From contig JACTAT010000196.1 in the NCBI GenBank assembly GCA_014526335.1, forward strand, positions 62,001 to 126,000: a stretch of 64,000 nucleotides of DNA, read 5' to 3'. The DNA is from Chrysaora quinquecirrha (lineage: Eukaryota; Cnidaria; Scyphozoa; Semaeostomeae; Pelagiidae). This document shows positions 37,001 through 43,900 of this stretch, piece by piece (the stretch's first letter is position 1; each line of letters begins with the position of its first letter). Position numbers and translations under genes: made by a program. Below the pieces are notes generated by a model. That model had not been told where the DNA came from. It searched no databases and worked only from the letters and a program-made list of their open reading frames with translations.

Positions 37001-39296
37001 TTTTGACCTGGCGTTCTCAGTTTATGGCCAATTATACGATTGGGGTCTGGACCAGATTACCCCAGTCTAAAAATAGAACCTTGGGGGCAATCTATGACTT
37101 GGGTCTATATCGCATCTTTTTTAGCGTATCAAACTTAGTATTTTCTGAAATTTTGGTGCTTGTATCACAATTTGCACAATTGTTCTGCTTATCTCCCTCA
37201 CTATATCTGTAGACATACTGCACGTATTTTTCTTGTTATCAGACGTTAAGACACCTGGTTGCTTTGATCTGACCTTGTGTACACGACGAGCAGTGAAAGT
37301 AAAAATATTTGTATCGCTTTCATCTCTCTCACAAAATTCAGTCCGTTGTTAGACAAATTATTTCCAACATATTCTGTTTTGGAACATTAAACATCAATTT
37401 CTCGATAAAAAGAGGGTAATATTTTAGCTTTTCAGTCCAGTTATTTTTAAATTACATTGACGTTGCGACTGAAAATTCCTGCATTCCGGAATTCGAATAC
37501 ACCTTTTCAACATAGGGCCTCGTTTTCAAAATTTTCCAAAATTTTCCAATACGAAAATTTCGGCATCAGATTCGGATTCAGCACGTTAGATTAGGTTGAA
37601 GGTAAATTTTCATCAGTCTAGTCTTCACGGTCCTGATTTGATAGCGATGAAAAATTTAAAAATTTATAAAGGATTTGACCAGGAAAATCGCTTACGGTGA
37701 AATTTGACACCCTCAGTAATTTGTTACGGTCACTGAATTGTAAATTTTGAATAAATGTCAAAATTCTAAAAAAATTGAGTATTCTACATGCTTTTCTGTG
37801 GATGCTCCTTGAGTCAACTGACACATCGTTTTCAAGCATATTGTACTCTTAATTCTTTTAATTTTCTATTTCTTCTAGAGCCAGTTTGTCCATCATTAAA
37901 GGCACCAAAGAATGGCATGTTGGCCACGAGGATGATGGGTGATAAACAAGCATTCCCATCCTGTCAGGCAGGTTTCTATCCAACTGCACCATTTCCCTTC
38001 TACTACATATGCGGAAACAATGGGTTGACATCAAGTCCACATAGTCTTGGAAGAATCACAGTACCAGACTGCATACGTAAGTTTTTTTATCTTTTTATTT
38101 CATATTCTTTTGCGCCGAATAGCCGTTGTTCCCACGTTTATTAGTTATTCCCCCGCTAATCAACCGCCCTTATTCCAATCCCTAGTCTTTGTTTGTTTGC
38201 TTTTCCGGTCAGTAAGTATGGTCGTACAAGTTTCATATATTTCAATTTTTGAAGTCCCGGTCAAACGTATTTAATCACAAGTGGGCTACCACAACTCTCA
38301 TAATTATCTTGACAGGGATTCGAACTAGTGACTTTCAGGACAAGAAGCAAGTCGACTGCACAACTGCACTGAACATGGCAGTGAAGTAGGCAGCCTAACC
38401 TGAGGTCCTTCCACCCACAAGTTTCTTCCACCGCAAAGGCGTTGCTTTTTGTGTTTGAAGGTCTAGGTGAAATGGTGTTTTAGCGCCAGTCACTAAGATC
38501 TCAGTAGTTGCTTAACTAATCGAGACCTCGACCCTAGTTGTGACGCTACCGTGGCTGGGCTCGAACCCTGACCACACTGAGCTCCTGACACCACAAGTCA
38601 CCTGTATTGCACCACGACGCCACAGTACCTTCGGCTTAAATTTTCAACTTAAAGCCTTCATCAGAGCTTAATACACGAAGAGGACTGCATGTAAGCTTAC
38701 ATGTGATACAAATTTAATCACAAGTGGTCTGCCATAAAAGTTCGAACCAGCCCTGGTCAAATGCATATTTCATCCATCATGCGAAAAACAAATGTTGGAT
38801 GAAATATTGGATGCCTTTGACAACTCATGCTGGATGATCCAAGGTGTGAAAATTGATGTTGGATGAAATTTGAAAGGAAACAAATTTTGACTTTGGTTTG
38901 ACCACCTCATCCAACATTTCATCCAACACATTTTTATTTATGAGAATGCATAAAATGTTGCATGCATTTGACCAACCGTTCAAATGTTCAATTTTTTTCG
39001 AATAATTGTTGCATGATATATGTTGGATAGAATGTTGGCTGCATTTTACCAGAGCTTAATTCTTATAAAAGTTTTGGACTGTCTTTGCAATGTCTTTCGA
39101 TTAACAAAGGCCTAGAAAGATCTATTGTCTTTTTTTAGAGAGAAAACCACCCAGTGGCCTGCATATTGGTATGTTCAACACCTATCAAAAGTATACAGGA
39201 GACTGCAACACTGTGGCTGCACAAGCTCAAATCAAACTCAAGTTACCATGGGTTGATGGACTAAAATTTGTCTGTGGTGAAAAGACGACCGTCTAA
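15949..39296 (+). CDS. Secreted astacin metalloprotease with TSP1, sushi and HYR modules (fourteen exons)
   Basis: Modelled exons: 15949-16033, 17203-17286, 18013-18030, 18163-18228, 21743-21901, 22323-22440, 24443-24627, 26014-26232, 26976-27170, 28108-28266, 28912-29109, 31181-31426, 37879-38076 and 39139-39296 (TAA). They sum to 695 residues with every junction in phase. Exon 1 encodes a signal peptide starting MIIRMLVVLISIALYAGI. The prodomain carries IDGDIAVD, matching the FxGD zinc-blocking switch of astacins, and a dibasic DKR before the mature domain. The zinc motif is HEIMHAIGFYHE (residues 208-219) and the Met-turn is SLMQY (263-267); four astacin cysteines are present. Two TSP1 repeats (about 312-429), a sushi domain, an HYR domain, a second sushi domain and a tail follow. 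Expected role: extracellular matrix or growth-factor processing. Exons 2 and 3 are the least certain; the 18-base exon 3 could be skipped. Confidence 0.85.
16659..17045. mobile_element. Word-repeat inverted element (GTTTCTTA type)
   Basis: The right end has the doubled word GGTTTCTTATAAACC then GGTTTCTTATAAAAAAA and TACGTGT. Several GTTTCTTAAC words lie inside (about 16729, 16740, 16936, 16973). The left end ACACGTTTTAG is eroded. It lies in the first astacin intron. Confidence 0.6.
18370..18848. mobile_element. Diverged second copy of the TA-flanked MITE
   Basis: Left end TACTCTTAGGTTCCTAACTG and right end GCAATTAGGCATCTAAGG match the termini of the 2367-2704 element with several changes. 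Located in the large intron before the astacin catalytic exons. Confidence 0.5.
18850..20590. other. Intronic sequence with nothing recognised
   Basis: Part of the 3.5 kb intron between the last prodomain exon at 18228 and the exon at 21743. Several short open frames exist on both strands, but none shows a familiar motif or plausible splice borders. No clear repeat was seen. Confidence 0.5.
20590..20930. mobile_element. Word-repeat inverted element (GTTCCTTA type), inverted relative to 24.0-24.4 kb copy
   Basis: AAGGAAC words recur (about 20604, 20661, 20834, 20845, 20876). The right end carries ACTCCAGCCTCAACTCAGAC then AAAGGTTCTTTATAAAAAACG. Its complement matches the first 90 bases of the element at 24037 closely, so the two are copies of one family in opposite orientation. 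Confidence 0.7.
21060..21540. repeat. AT-rich minisatellite with higher-order units
   Basis: Short units of ATTAATCACAAA/ATAATCAA are arranged in larger blocks, each opening with an ATCAC(G/A)(T/C)ACACTTTC word at about 21057, 21209, 21403 and 21510. Intronic. Confidence 0.8.
21560..21740. repeat. GAT/ATG trinucleotide runs
   Basis: Interrupted ATGATG runs end just before the exon at 21743; a second run follows the exon at 21915-22000. The exon is thus embedded in low-complexity sequence. Confidence 0.75.
21743..26232 (+). CDS. Astacin switch and catalytic domain (four exons)
   Basis: Exons 21743-21901, 22323-22440, 24443-24627 and 26014-26232. The first encodes the aspartate-switch segment and the mature start LHYLWLDRVIPYKFD. 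The second contains the first conserved Cys (GKTCLTF). The third contains GCYSSLGR, the VGCGQRG cysteine and the zinc motif HEIMHAIGFYHE with all three His ligands and the catalytic Glu. The fourth contains the Met-turn SLMQY with the Tyr that acts as fifth zinc ligand, ending in the fourth Cys (YQCK). All catalytic residues are intact, so activity is expected. The usual astacin motif is SxMHY; Gln replaces His here, a tolerated change in many members. Confidence 0.9.
22855..23207. mobile_element. Word-repeat inverted element (CTTTCTTA type)
   Basis: Left end GCACGTTTTTTATTTTATAA then GAAAG; right end ACTTTCTTATAAACCACTTT, then CTTATTAAAAAA and TGTATGC. Internal ACTTTCTTA words at about 22904, 22947, 23134 and 23163. 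The word differs from neighbours by one base, both at the ends and inside. In an astacin intron. Confidence 0.7.
23530..23645. repeat. Repeated CTATTAAGCCCC words
   Basis: CTCTATTAAGCCCC or close variants recur four times within about 110 bases, with C-rich spacers. It looks like the end of another short transposon family; the partner end was not found. Confidence 0.5.
24037..24404. mobile_element. Word-repeat inverted element (GTTCCTTA type)
   Basis: Left end CATGTTTTTTCTTTATAAGG then AACC; right end GAGTTCCTTATAAAGGTG, then TTCCTTATAAAAAAAACGTG. Internal GTTCCTTA words at about 24083, 24118, 24309 and 24322. Inserted about 40 bases upstream of the zinc-motif exon. Confidence 0.75.
24723..25232. 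mobile_element. G/C-tract MITE with direct-repeat flanks
   Basis: Terminal inverted repeats start GGACGCCTGCA and continue into GGGGGCAAGGGGG-like tracts; the right end is the complement, ending TGCAGGCGTCC. The flanks carry the near-identical direct repeat TGTCGATGAACAG (left) and TGTCGATGAAACAG (right), a plausible target duplication. No coding capacity. It lies in the intron after the zinc-motif exon. Confidence 0.7.
25621..25735. repeat. Degenerate repeats of ACTACTGTGGTGG
   Basis: About five imperfect units of 20-25 bases. A complementary pair of ACAGTAGTGA words lies at 25245-25265, so this may be the far end of a short inverted-repeat element. Confidence 0.55.
26976..28266 (+). CDS. 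Two thrombospondin type 1 repeats of the astacin gene
   Basis: Exon 26976-27170 encodes FTKWSSWGPC and a distal TCADC. Exon 28108-28266 encodes WGRWSSWSLGG and cysteine-spaced sequence to FPC. Both show the WxxW layer and Cys pattern of TSP1 domains, which bind glycosaminoglycans and receptors. Each is one phase-1 exon. The second lacks a Cys directly after its WSSW, having Ser-Leu-Gly-Gly instead. The last donor could be GTAGGT or, four bases later, GTAACT. Confidence 0.8.
28912..29109 (+). CDS. First sushi (CCP) domain of the astacin gene
   Basis: One phase-1 exon of 66 residues with CPASVAVET, CTFSCKRGFVYQSG, NCGPFDEWSG and a final KCD: the four-Cys, single-Trp pattern of complement control modules. 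Confidence 0.8.
29420..29600. repeat. TTTTAAACG-word repeat segment
   Basis: ATACCGTAAATC starts at about 29428 and recurs at about 29591. Between them are C-rich units with CTTTAAAACG, CTTTTAAACA and CTTTTAAACG. Probably a short non-autonomous transposon with repeated internal words. Confidence 0.45.
29993..30386 (+). repeat. Tandem dimer of a tRNA-derived SINE
   Basis: A unit beginning GGGAGGAGAGCC is repeated after 237 bases. Each copy holds CTATAGCTCAGTGG (A box) and GGTTCGAATCC (B box) with tRNA-like spacing, followed by TATGCCACTTGTGG. The first copy has a full tail; the second stops at AAAATCTA. The dimer is flanked by TATACAGTATATA repeats on both sides. Orientation +, in the intron between the first sushi exon and the HYR exon. 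Confidence 0.85.
30190..30216 (+). ncRNA. Hammerhead-ribozyme-like core between the two SINE units
   Basis: CTGAAGA fits the CUGANGA core. It is followed by AGGCTCAACATAGCC, which forms a short stem II, and then GAAAC (second core strand). Stems I and III and a cleavage triplet were not confirmed by folding. Confidence 0.4.
31181..31426 (+). CDS. HYR (hyalin repeat) domain exon of the astacin gene
   Basis: 82 residues in one phase-1 exon: LSCPSNIDKNSSRAIRVTW near the start, YLSGSTFPIGRTKVVYVAVD in the middle and NKNRECSFIVSVK at the end. This is the immunoglobulin-like HYR pattern (Cys-Pro, VxW, GxTxVxYxAxDxxGN, CxFxVxV). Confidence 0.85.
31579..32395 (-). repeat. Left arm of the foldback element, about four tandem units
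   Basis: The word TACGCTGAAA recurs at 31631, 31791, 31954 and 32114, and as TATGCTGAAA at about 32280, giving a period of 160-166. Units are more diverged from one another than those of the right arm. Confidence 0.9.
32434..32805 (-). pseudogene. Decayed ORF in the foldback spacer
   Basis: A 123-codon open frame contains VLIKTADNEVVIITL, ELWVELSSGKDTKWHPIHEI and FWYAMSGFDTVCAFARFAG. From memory of the family, this resembles the core of an uncharacterised protein group common in cnidarian and other invertebrate genomes, with motifs like SxDTDVVVL, ELWxxFGxGKxxRxIPVHEI and HAxTGCDT. Here D-T-D is changed (to DNE) and GCDT reads GFDT, so it is probably inactive. Whether it was the mobilising protein or a passenger is unknown. 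Confidence 0.5.
33540..37180 (+). repeat. Right arm of the foldback element, about 22 units of 160 bp
   Basis: TCTATGACCTGG recurs every 160 or 161 bases (for example 33801, 33961, 34121 and 34442). Each unit also carries TTTATGTTGTGAATTGTGAC and TCTGGACCAGATTAC. Units are highly similar, and variants (a GGGCCGAAAATGAC form near 35960 and 36925) recur, which suggests block duplication. Short open frames here are meaningless. Confidence 0.95.
37879..38076 (+). CDS. Second sushi domain of the astacin gene
   Basis: A phase-1 exon of 66 residues with VCPSLKAPKNGML, SCQAGFYP, YICGNNGLTSS and a terminal PDCI. Cys spacing fits a CCP module. It follows the foldback element by about 700 bases, so the element has not disrupted the reading frame. 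Confidence 0.75.
38281..38760. other. tRNA-like promoter words, possible SINE debris
   Basis: AGGGATTCGAACTAGTG near 38315, GGGCTCGAACCCTG near 38558 and AAGTTCGAACCAG near 38739 each resemble a B box on one strand, with AAGTGG(G/T)CT(A/G)CCA upstream of two of them. Two or three decayed SINEs are likely; none is complete. Confidence 0.35.
39139..39296 (+). CDS. Terminal two-cysteine tail exon of the astacin gene
   Basis: Encodes about 52 residues: a short linker, then GMFNTYQKYTGDCNTVA, KLPWVDGLKFVCG and a stop at 39294-39296. Two cysteines probably pair. I do not recognise the domain. The exon joins the second sushi exon in phase (C then AG gives Gln). Confidence 0.75.
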
Positions 39297-39554
39297 TAAC
39301 CATCTTCTCTCGACTGTTACAGGAACAAACGGGAATATGACTCTGAGTATATTATTGATTGACATTATTGACTAAATCACTCGACGAAATTTTACTATGG
39401 CTGATTTTGAAAAAAACGCATTATCATTTGCAGATGCACATTTGGTCGCCATTTTCAGCTATTGATCTGATACCGGCCTTTTTAATTTGCTCACCGAAGT
39501 TTTTGAGTACAGGCCCAGAACAGGCGAATTTTCAACCGAAAAATGCAACCTCAT

Positions 39555-39640
39555 ATTGCAATGTGCGGCCGCACTATATAATACCATATGTTATATAGTG
39601 CGGTGCTGCCGCATGTTATATAATGCGGCCTCATTTTTCG
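39555..39640. repeat. Palindromic GCACTATATAA cluster
   Basis: GCACTATATAA and its complement TTATATAGTGC are separated by nine bases, and two diverged repeats of the word (CGCATGTTATATAATGCGG) follow. A strong cruciform or hairpin is possible. It lies about 270 bases past the astacin stop and could be in its 3' UTR. Confidence 0.65.
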
Positions 39641-39996
39641 AAAATGGCGGCGTTTTTTCCAAATCCGCCACTGTAATACTTCGTATTAAAATTTCGTGCT
39701 CTCATTTTTTTGTTTGTTTTCATATTGCTATTTCTATTTAATGTAACTTTAATAAGTTTTTTATCCTCTTTTTCTTCCTTGGTGATTGTGTTTTTTAATC
39801 ATTTTAACAAAATCTGTACACGTTTTTTATAATATACTAGGACAGCACTTTGAAGTAAAAGTTTTTTTTTTTATCATGAAAATTTCAGTTTCAGTTCCCA
39901 ATCATCTGCTCATAAGAGCTCATAGTAGACAGGGATTTTTTCGCAACAATATCGCAAAGATATTACCCTTAGATGGATTTAGGCTGATTTTGTGTG

Positions 39997-40385
39997 ATTA
40001 CACTCTTTTTTTTTTATAAGAAACTAAGATTTTTGGTCAGTACTCAAAGTTTCTTAGTTTTGGGACAAATTTGGTACTGAAAGTTTCTTAGCAGTTTCTT
40101 AGAATCAAAATTTTTAAGTGCCAAAACGGGCAATTGACTCTTTAATTCTACAAATAGAAGAAGCAATACAATTCACGTTTACATCAGCTGTTTTTTCTGT
40201 CAAAATAAACACTTATGGTGCAACGGAAGTTTGTTTTCTCGATGCTTTATTTCTAATTCTAAGGATTCTTGAGACCTGCGAGTTTCTTACCATTTTTGGT
40301 CGAGTACTGAAAGTTTCCTAACCAATATTGATCTCAGTACTGAGTTTCTTATAAATGGGTTTCTTATAAAAAAAATGAGTGTAAT
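39997..40385. mobile_element. Word-repeat inverted element (GTTTCTTA type)
   Basis: Ends ATTACACTC, T-run, ATAAGAAAC and GGTTTCTTATAAAAAAAA then GAGTGTAAT are well-matched inverted repeats. Internal AGTTTCTTA words at about 40049, 40083, 40093 and 40280. AAGTTTCTTA is preceded by GTACTGA in several copies. Confidence 0.75.
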
Positions 40386-40435
40386 GCAAATTCGATATAT
40401 TTTGTCAAAGATTGTAGGTTAAACTGTGTAACAAA

Positions 40436-40720
40436 TAACTCCTTTCATCATCATTATCGTCATCATCTTCATCATCTTCATCATCATCATGATCATCATC
40501 ATCTTCATTGACACATTATAATCATTGTTGAAGACGATGATAATCATTTCGAAGACGGTGATCATCATTTTCGTCTTCAACATGATCTTCATCATTGTTG
40601 TCGTCGTCGAGCATCATCATCGTCGTCAACATCAACATCGTAATCGTTATCCTCTTCTTCTTCATCTTTGTCATCATTATTATCATCCTCATCGTTATCA
40701 TAATCATCATCATCGTCCTT
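40436..40720. repeat. ATC/ATG trinucleotide array
   Basis: Interrupted CATCAT and CGTCGTC triplet runs. Open frames on both strands here are simple repeats, not genes. Confidence 0.9.
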
Positions 40721-40929
40721 AGGACATTGCTACAGCGTTGTTATTTCTTTGACTCAAAATGATTTAAACGACTGTAAACTAAGCGAATAAACGATAATTT
40801 TCGAATCGTTTCTTTAGCGATGCGAATGCGTCTAACTTCGATTAACGACTTTGACGACTGACCTACAACTACTTGCGCAAGCGCAACTAACAACAATTAC
40901 AGCTAAAAGCGGTGAAGCAATTCAAATTA

Positions 40930-43900
40930 CAACACCTCTGATTATGGCCGATTTTTGGACTGGCATTTTTGCGATTTTTTTGAGATAAAATTTTTCTCCC
41001 TAATTTTGCTGACACAAGTAGGAAATCAATCTTTTACCCCCTTTGAGGTTATTCAGGATGTATTTAGTAAGATTTGTTAAGGCTTTAGACGTGCGTTTTT
41101 GCGATTTTTGGCGGATAAAATTTTCTCTCCCTAATTTCACAAATTCTAATCCAAAATCAGTCTATTTACCCCGCCCCCCCCCCCACAGAGGTTATTCAGG
41201 GGGTGTTCAGTAAGATTTGATAACTATTATTGAAGAAAAACCATGAGGTTTAAAACCCCCGATTTTGGCCGATTTTTGTCCATTAAGCAAGTCTATACAC
41301 TTGCCATTTTGCAATTTTGGGGGATAAAATTTTTCTTCCTAAATTTGTTGATTCTCATGGAAAATCAGTCTATTTACCCCCCAGAGGTTATTAAGGGGTG
41401 TTTAGTAAGAGTTGATAACTATTATTGAAGAAAACCATGAGGTTTTAAACCCTTGATTTTAGCCAATTTTTGATCATTTAGCAAGGCTATATACGTGCGT
41501 TTTTGCGATTTTTGGCGGGTAAAATTTTTCTCCCTAATTCCACAAATTCTAATCGCAAATCAATCTATTTACTCCCCCCCCCAAAGTTATTCAGGTGGTG
41601 TTTGGTAAGATTTGATAACTGTTATTGAAGAAAAACCATGAGGTTTTAAACCCTCGATTTTGGCCGATTTCAGCGATTTAGCAAGGCTATACACTTGTCC
41701 CTTTGCGATTTTTGGGGGTAAAATTTATCTTCCTAATTTTGCTGATTCTCATGAAAAATCAGTCTTTTTACCCCCTAGAGGATATTCGAGGGGTAATTAG
41801 TAAGACTTGATGACTATTTTTGAAGAAAAAGGAGTTTTCATTCACCTCTGATTTTGGCTGATTTTTGACCATTTAGCAAAGCTATAGACTCGCCTTTTTG
41901 CGATTTTTTAAGGTAAAATTCTTTCCCCTAATTTCGCTGATTCTATTAGAAAATCAATATTTTTACCCCTTTGAGGTTATTCAGGGGGTATTTAGTAAGA
42001 TTTGTTAACTATTGTTGAAGAAAAACCATGAGGTTTTAAACCCCTGACTTTGGTCGATTTTTGACCATTTAGCAAGGCTATATACGTGCGTTTTTGCGAT
42101 TTTTGCCGGGTAAAATTTTCTCCCTAATTTCGCTAATTCTAATCGAAAATCAATCTATTTACCCCCTCCCCAAGAAGTTATTCAGGGAGTGTTTAGTAAG
42201 ATTTGATAACTATTATTGAAGAAAAACCATGAGGTTTAAAACCCCTGATTTTGGCCGATTTTTTACAATTTAGCAAGGCTATATACGTGCGTTTTTGCGA
42301 TTTTTGCCGGGTAAAATTTTCTCCCTAATTTTGCTAATTCTAATAGAAAATCAATCGATTTACCCCCCCCCTCCAAGAAGTTATTCAGGGGGTGTTTAGT
42401 AAGATTTGATAACTATTATTGAAGAAAAACCATGAGGTTTAAAACCCCTGATTTTGGCCGATTTTTTACAATTTAGCAAGGCTATATACGTGCGTTTTTG
42501 CGATTTTTGCCGGGTAAAATTTTCTCCCTAATTTTGCTAATTCTAATAGAAAATCAATCGATTTACCCCCCCCCTCCAAGAAGTTATTCAGGGGGTGTTT
42601 AGTAAGATTTGATAACTATTATTGAAGAAAAACCATGAGGTTTTAAACCCCCGATTTTGGCCGATTTTTGACCATTTAGCAAGGCTATATACGTGCATTT
42701 TTGCGATTTTTGGCGGGTAAAATTTTTCTTCCTAATTTTGCTAATTCTAATAGAAAATCAATCTATTTCCCCAAGAAGTTATTCAGGGGGTGTTTCGTAA
42801 GATTTGAAAACTATTATCGAAGAAAAACCATGAGGATTTAAACCCCTGATTTTGGCCAATTTTTGACAATTTAGCAAGGCTATATACGTGCGTTTTGGCG
42901 ATTTTTGCCGGGTAAAATTTTTCTCCCTAATTTCGCTGATTGTAATAGAAAGTCAATCTTTTTACCCCCTTTGAGGTTATTCAGCGGCATTTATTAACAT
43001 TTGATTACTATTTTTGTAGAAATAAAGGAAGGTTTCAAACCCCCGATTTCGGCCGACTTTCGGCGATTTAGCAAGGCAATAGACTTGCCTTTGTGCGATT
43101 TTTGGGGGCAAAATGTTTCTTCCTAATTTTGCTGATTCTCATCAAAAATCAACCTGTTTACCCTCTGGAGGTCATTCAAAGGGTAATTGGTAAGATTTGA
43201 TTACTATTTTTGAAGAAAAAGGAGTTTTCATTCACCCCTAATTTTGGCTGATTTTTGGCATATTAACAAGGCTATAGACTGGCATTTTTGCGATTTTTTG
43301 GGGTAAAGTTTTCCTCTCTTATTTCGCTCATTCTAATAGAAAATCAATCTTTTTACCCCCTTTGAGGTTATTCAGGGGTATTTATTAAGATTTGATTACT
43401 ATTTTTGAAGAAATAAAGGAAGGTTTTCAACCCCTGATTTTGGCTAATTTTTGGCCATTTTTGCAAGGCTATAGACTTGCCTTTTTGCAATATTTTGGGG
43501 TAAAATTATTTCTACCTAATTTCGCTAGTTATAATAGAAAATCAATTTATTTAGAACCTACGAGGTCATTTAGTAGCTATTTAGTAAGGTTTGATAACTA
43601 CTTTGAAGGAACTAAATGGAGGTTTTTAACCCCACATTTAGGCCGACTTTTGGCCATTAAGCAAAGCTATAGACTTGCCTTTTTGCATTATTCAAGGTAA
43701 ACTTTTTCTTCCTTATTTCGCTGATTCTAAAAGAAAATCAATCTTTTTACCCCCTTTGAGGTTATTCAGGGGTATTTATTAAGATTTGATTACTATTTTT
43801 GAAGAAATAAAGGAAGGTTTTAAATCCCTGACTTTTGCTGACTTTTGGCCCTTTAGCAAGGCTATAGACTTGACTCTTGCGAGTTTTGGGGGTAAAATTT

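Larger units (their letters stand above)
31579..37180. mobile_element. Foldback-type element with tandem-repeat arms
   Basis: The outer ends are inverted copies: ATTGTGCAAATTGTG at 31579 and CACAATTTGCACAAT ending at 37180, each continuing inward for about 55 matched bases. Inside, the left arm has about four units of 160-165 bases and the right arm about 22 units of 160 bases in the opposite sense. A 1.15 kb spacer with a decayed ORF separates them. Long inverted arms made of tandem units are the hallmark of foldback elements. It occupies most of the intron between the HYR exon and the second sushi exon. No clear target duplication was seen, so the ends are approximate. Confidence 0.8.

Noticed and set aside
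31600..37130. A CRISPR-like array, because of regular direct repeats
   Set aside because: The whole 160-bp unit is repeated without unique spacers, in an animal gene intron, with opposite-sense arms; foldback structure explains it.
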